Source: Bacteroidota bacterium (lineage in GTDB: Bacteria; Bacteroidota; Bacteroidia; Flavobacteriales; BACL11). Taken from it: 64,000 nucleotides of DNA. Below the pieces are notes generated by a model. It saw only the letters and a list, made by a program, of their open reading frames with translations. It was not told where the DNA came from and did no database searches. The number at the start of each line of letters is the position of its first letter. Positions within the stretch are counted from its first letter, which is position 1. The position numbers and the translations under genes are program-made. Below are positions 62,701 through 64,000 of the stretch, piece after piece. Where the stretch lies: positions 25,593 through 89,592 of the forward strand of contig JAOOLD010000003.1 of NCBI GenBank assembly GCA_028408365.1. Direction: 5' to 3'.

Positions 62701-64000
62701 ACCAGTGGTTTGGCCCTTCAGGTTTTAGTGGGAGTAATGATACTATCAATCAACTCTCTGCTGGTATATACTCTGTGAGTGTTACAGATACAAATAATTG
62801 TATGGTGAACACAAGTATACATGTTACTGAGCCATTAGATTTATTATATAGTGTTCATTCCTCCACTACTGAGACATGTCTTGGTTCTTGTGATGGGACA
62901 GTTTCATTACAATTATCAGGTGGTACAGCTCCTTATGTAGGTATTTTTACTAATAATGTAACTGGGCATACTGGATCAAGTGTTATGCCTAGTGATAGCT
63001 TAATTACTAATGTTTGTTCAGGTAATCATACAATTGTATTAGCTGATGCTAATGGTTGCTCTAGTGCTATAATAAACGGAGGTAACAATCAGGTTACCGT
63101 TCCATTTTCATTATCAACAACAGCATCTATTAATTTCTCTTCTGTGGTAAATGTATTGTGTAATTCATCTGCTACTGGTTCTGTAAGTGCTTTGAACCCA
63201 ATTACAAACAATACAAACTACTCTTACTCTTGGGAAAATGTAAATAATCCTGGAGTTACAGTTTCAAATACTACAACAGCATCAAACTTAATTGCTGGAA
63301 CTTATGTATTATTAGCACATTATTCTGATTCAAATAATTTAAATCTAATATACCCAGGATGTACATCATCAGATACTGTTACTATTTCGGAGCTATCAGC
63401 TGTTGAAATTTCAAATAACGGGGTAGTCGCAGTAGATTGCTTTGGATCAAGTACAGGAAGTATTAGTGCAGTAGTTTCAGGAGGAACACCTCCATATTCA
63501 TATTCATGGTTACCTAGCGGAGGAGCCTCAAGTACAGCTAATAATTTAAGTGCTGGAGCATATACATTAAATGTATTAGACGCTAATCAGTGTTCGGATG
63601 TAAGAACCTTTACAGTAACGCAACCAGATATTTTGAATATTAGTGTTACTGAGAATAATTATCTACTTAGTGTGTCCTCTTTAACTGGAGGTACATCTCC
63701 TTATTTATATTCGTGGAGAGAGTCTTCTAATCCTAATGTTTCAATACAAGGAGGTACGTCGTTCTTGGTAACTCAAGGAGGGAATTATTATGTAATCGTA
63801 ACAGATGCTAATGGGTGTACACAGACATCTAATTCTGTATTGTTTAATGAGACAAGCATCGGAGAAGCTGCAATAAGTGAGATAAAAATATATCCGAATC
63901 CATTTAGAGATGAAGCTACGATTGATTTAGGAAAATCAGTGTCAGACGTAGTTGTAAGGGTAATGGATATATATGGAAAAGTTATAGAAATAATAGAAAC
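59721..64000 (+). CDS. Giant SprB-repeat protein, 3' end cut by window edge; tail duplicated from the 47336 gene
   Basis: Open frame of 1426 codons to the window end. Signal peptide MKRILLYFILLFVLKSSHSQ. The head (about 25-200) is unlike that of the other genes: LGFDFDFYGVTYNKMLISSNGY, then MVTWQDTDPG and YVVTWCG, which resembles a nidogen-like beta domain. An Ig-like part follows, then SprB-type modules beginning near VSCHNGSDGEIAV (about residue 395). From residue 523 the protein is the same as residues 691-1594 of the 1632-aa protein except Tyr578 for Ser746. The window ends inside the T9SS type A sorting domain (IKIYPNPFRDEATI ...), about 38 residues before the expected stop. It starts 16 bases after the 2478-aa gene. 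Confidence 0.87.
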   Translation, partial: MKRILLYFILLFVLKSSHSQIILTNDTTVCGMQNLDLYAISASVDSLVTDDTYTQIINLGFDFDFYGVTYNKMLISSNGYVTFDTTSAGGYSPWAINAAIPNPGTPPENSIMVTWQDTDPGVAGAIYFGSYGAAPNRVYVVTWCGLAMFSCNNLIYTSQLRMYEGSNKIEMYLQDKPLCATWNAGAAVQGLVDATSTNFDIVNDPIQILDRNFPLNWTATNEGWEFVPNGVNSYNISPIPFVSVAAGSTTWTDGLGNIVGYGDSISVMPLSTTTYYATMTSQCSGTIVDSIKITVGSGIQSNLITENTSCTGDDGKVTVIPNILTSQPPWNINILDNNGSIIQSQQNVFSSASFFGLFPGSYFAQVIEPISGCSGTKNFIIYQDSIALQIASVPTNVSCHNGSDGEIAVQVINGAPPFTFYLNNQINTNPPPYDSVFSHLSSGNYFITVTDDNNCSIRDTISIGSPAFPLRAIAQSKVPVCSGSTTGPIIALGAGGTPPYSYEWFDYNLNSLSNNDSLFNVSTGSYFVEIMDANGCDTFTTVQVISSQLPLTASPQVYGVSCRGDSTGMIIADGGGSYAPYKYYWMSSSGDTLRYTGLMIGRDTLRDLFSGTYRLHIYDSQECFEDYILTVGEPATSLSIDSLLTVLDIACYGDSVGSARMYVSGGMPNYSYLWESGETDLIATSLKAGYNTISVTDAWGCTLEDSIQINENPLIESTVSVVQDVSCYANSDGIASVTSSGGIPSYIYFWSNGHTGFSMPDTANNLLFGSYYVTTRDALGCEVVDSIDITQPEPLSMEASEIEWISCYGANDGLASAYAWGGTAPYTFTWLPNGQQGDTVNTLTPGIHTVTVTDAKGCVASDTVFINQPNELFVDIDDTQTILAYCVGVNTASLTAVASGGTPGYSYQWDDNSVAPQTTAIATGLLSGVYTITVTDSRGCIVTDSRDIDTVTNTMNAHITALNQYNGGYHVSCYGANDGKVYVSALGAHEPYSYQWFGPSGFSGSNDTINQLSAGIYSVSVTDTNNCMVNTSIHVTEPLDLLYSVHSSTTETCLGSCDGTVSLQLSGGTAPYVGIFTNNVTGHTGSSVMPSDSLITNVCSGNHTIVLADANGCSSAIINGGNNQVTVPFSLSTTASINFSSVVNVLCNSSATGSVSALNPITNNTNYSYSWENVNNPGVTVSNTTTASNLIAGTYVLLAHYSDSNNLNLIYPGCTSSDTVTISELSAVEISNNGVVAVDCFGSSTGSISAVVSGGTPPYSYSWLPSGGASSTANNLSAGAYTLNVLDANQCSDVRTFTVTQPDILNISVTENNYLLSVSSLTGGTSPYLYSWRESSNPNVSIQGGTSFLVTQGGNYYVIVTDANGCTQTSNSVLFNETSIGEAAISEIKIYPNPFRDEATIDLGKSVSDVVVRVMDIYGKVIEIIE
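61287..64000 (+). repeat. Long direct repeat, copy 2
   Basis: Same orientation as copy 1 at 49406-52119. Left of the boundary the two genes are still homologous but clearly diverged, with a one-codon length difference (offset 11,884 around 61201). This gives an abrupt change from diverged to identical sequence. Confidence 0.95.

Noticed and set aside
43863..64000. CRISPR array or tandem DNA repeat
   Set aside because: The periodicity is at protein level (SprB modules of about 80-100 aa with diverged DNA), not short identical repeats with spacers.

Overview
The window looks like a compact, strongly A+T-rich genome of a Bacteroidota bacterium, most likely a marine Flavobacteriales lineage. The evidence is: secreted proteins ending in type IX secretion system (T9SS) sorting domains of both type A and type B; SprB-like repeat proteins; -7 promoter boxes of the Bacteroidota form TAnnTTTG; an atpD-atpC pair standing apart from the other ATP synthase genes; a FadL-like porin and a Tyr-rich lipoprotein next to proS; and a PafA-type alkaline phosphatase. 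Genes are packed with 0-40 base gaps, many 1-47 base overlaps, and only a few spacers above 100 bases.

Layout. 1-6461: the 3'-truncated ung, a tiny lipoprotein, a lipA reading frame broken at a G9 tract, a secreted M43-type metalloprotease and katG. 6458-11763 (minus strand): the overlapping run lpxK, pnp, choice-of-anchor B protein, gatB, lpxH, mixing lipid A, purine and translation genes with one T9SS cargo. 11811-18604: nif3-like gene, zinc-ribbon coiled-coil protein, FadL-like porin and lipoprotein (minus strand), proS, a hypothetical, tRNA-Glu(UUC), rpsT. 18613-27549: a HAD phosphatase converging with a nine-gene minus-strand run (M61 peptidase, hpt, adk, obg, PAP2, a 48-aa membrane protein, pafA, aroB, aroA). 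27644-35670: a 132-aa conserved protein, lpdA, a T9SS-domain remnant, metK, then a SAM-I riboswitch controlling metH-metF. 35667-43758: a lone ABC ATPase, rsgA-dtd-mazG, a YiiX-like lipoprotein, atpC/atpD, ribF and pcrA.

43863-64000 is the accessory part: four giant secreted proteins (1131, 1632, 2478 and at least 1426 aa) built of SprB-type repeats, alternating T9SS type B and type A sorting domains. The second and fourth genes have different N-terminal heads but share a practically identical tail. The two tails are at least 2714 bases long, exactly 11,881 bases apart, with five differences that all lie in the first 240 bases. The middle gene carries a diverged, colinear version of the same module order plus a duplicated non-SprB domain. 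This head-variable, tail-constant arrangement is the most unusual feature of the window.

Regulation visible in the sequence: many TAnnTTTG boxes, four of them exactly 4 bases before an ATG, which suggests leaderless mRNAs, and one SAM-I riboswitch whose promoter box lies 6 bases before the aptamer. No insertion sequence, CRISPR array, rRNA gene or phage gene was seen.
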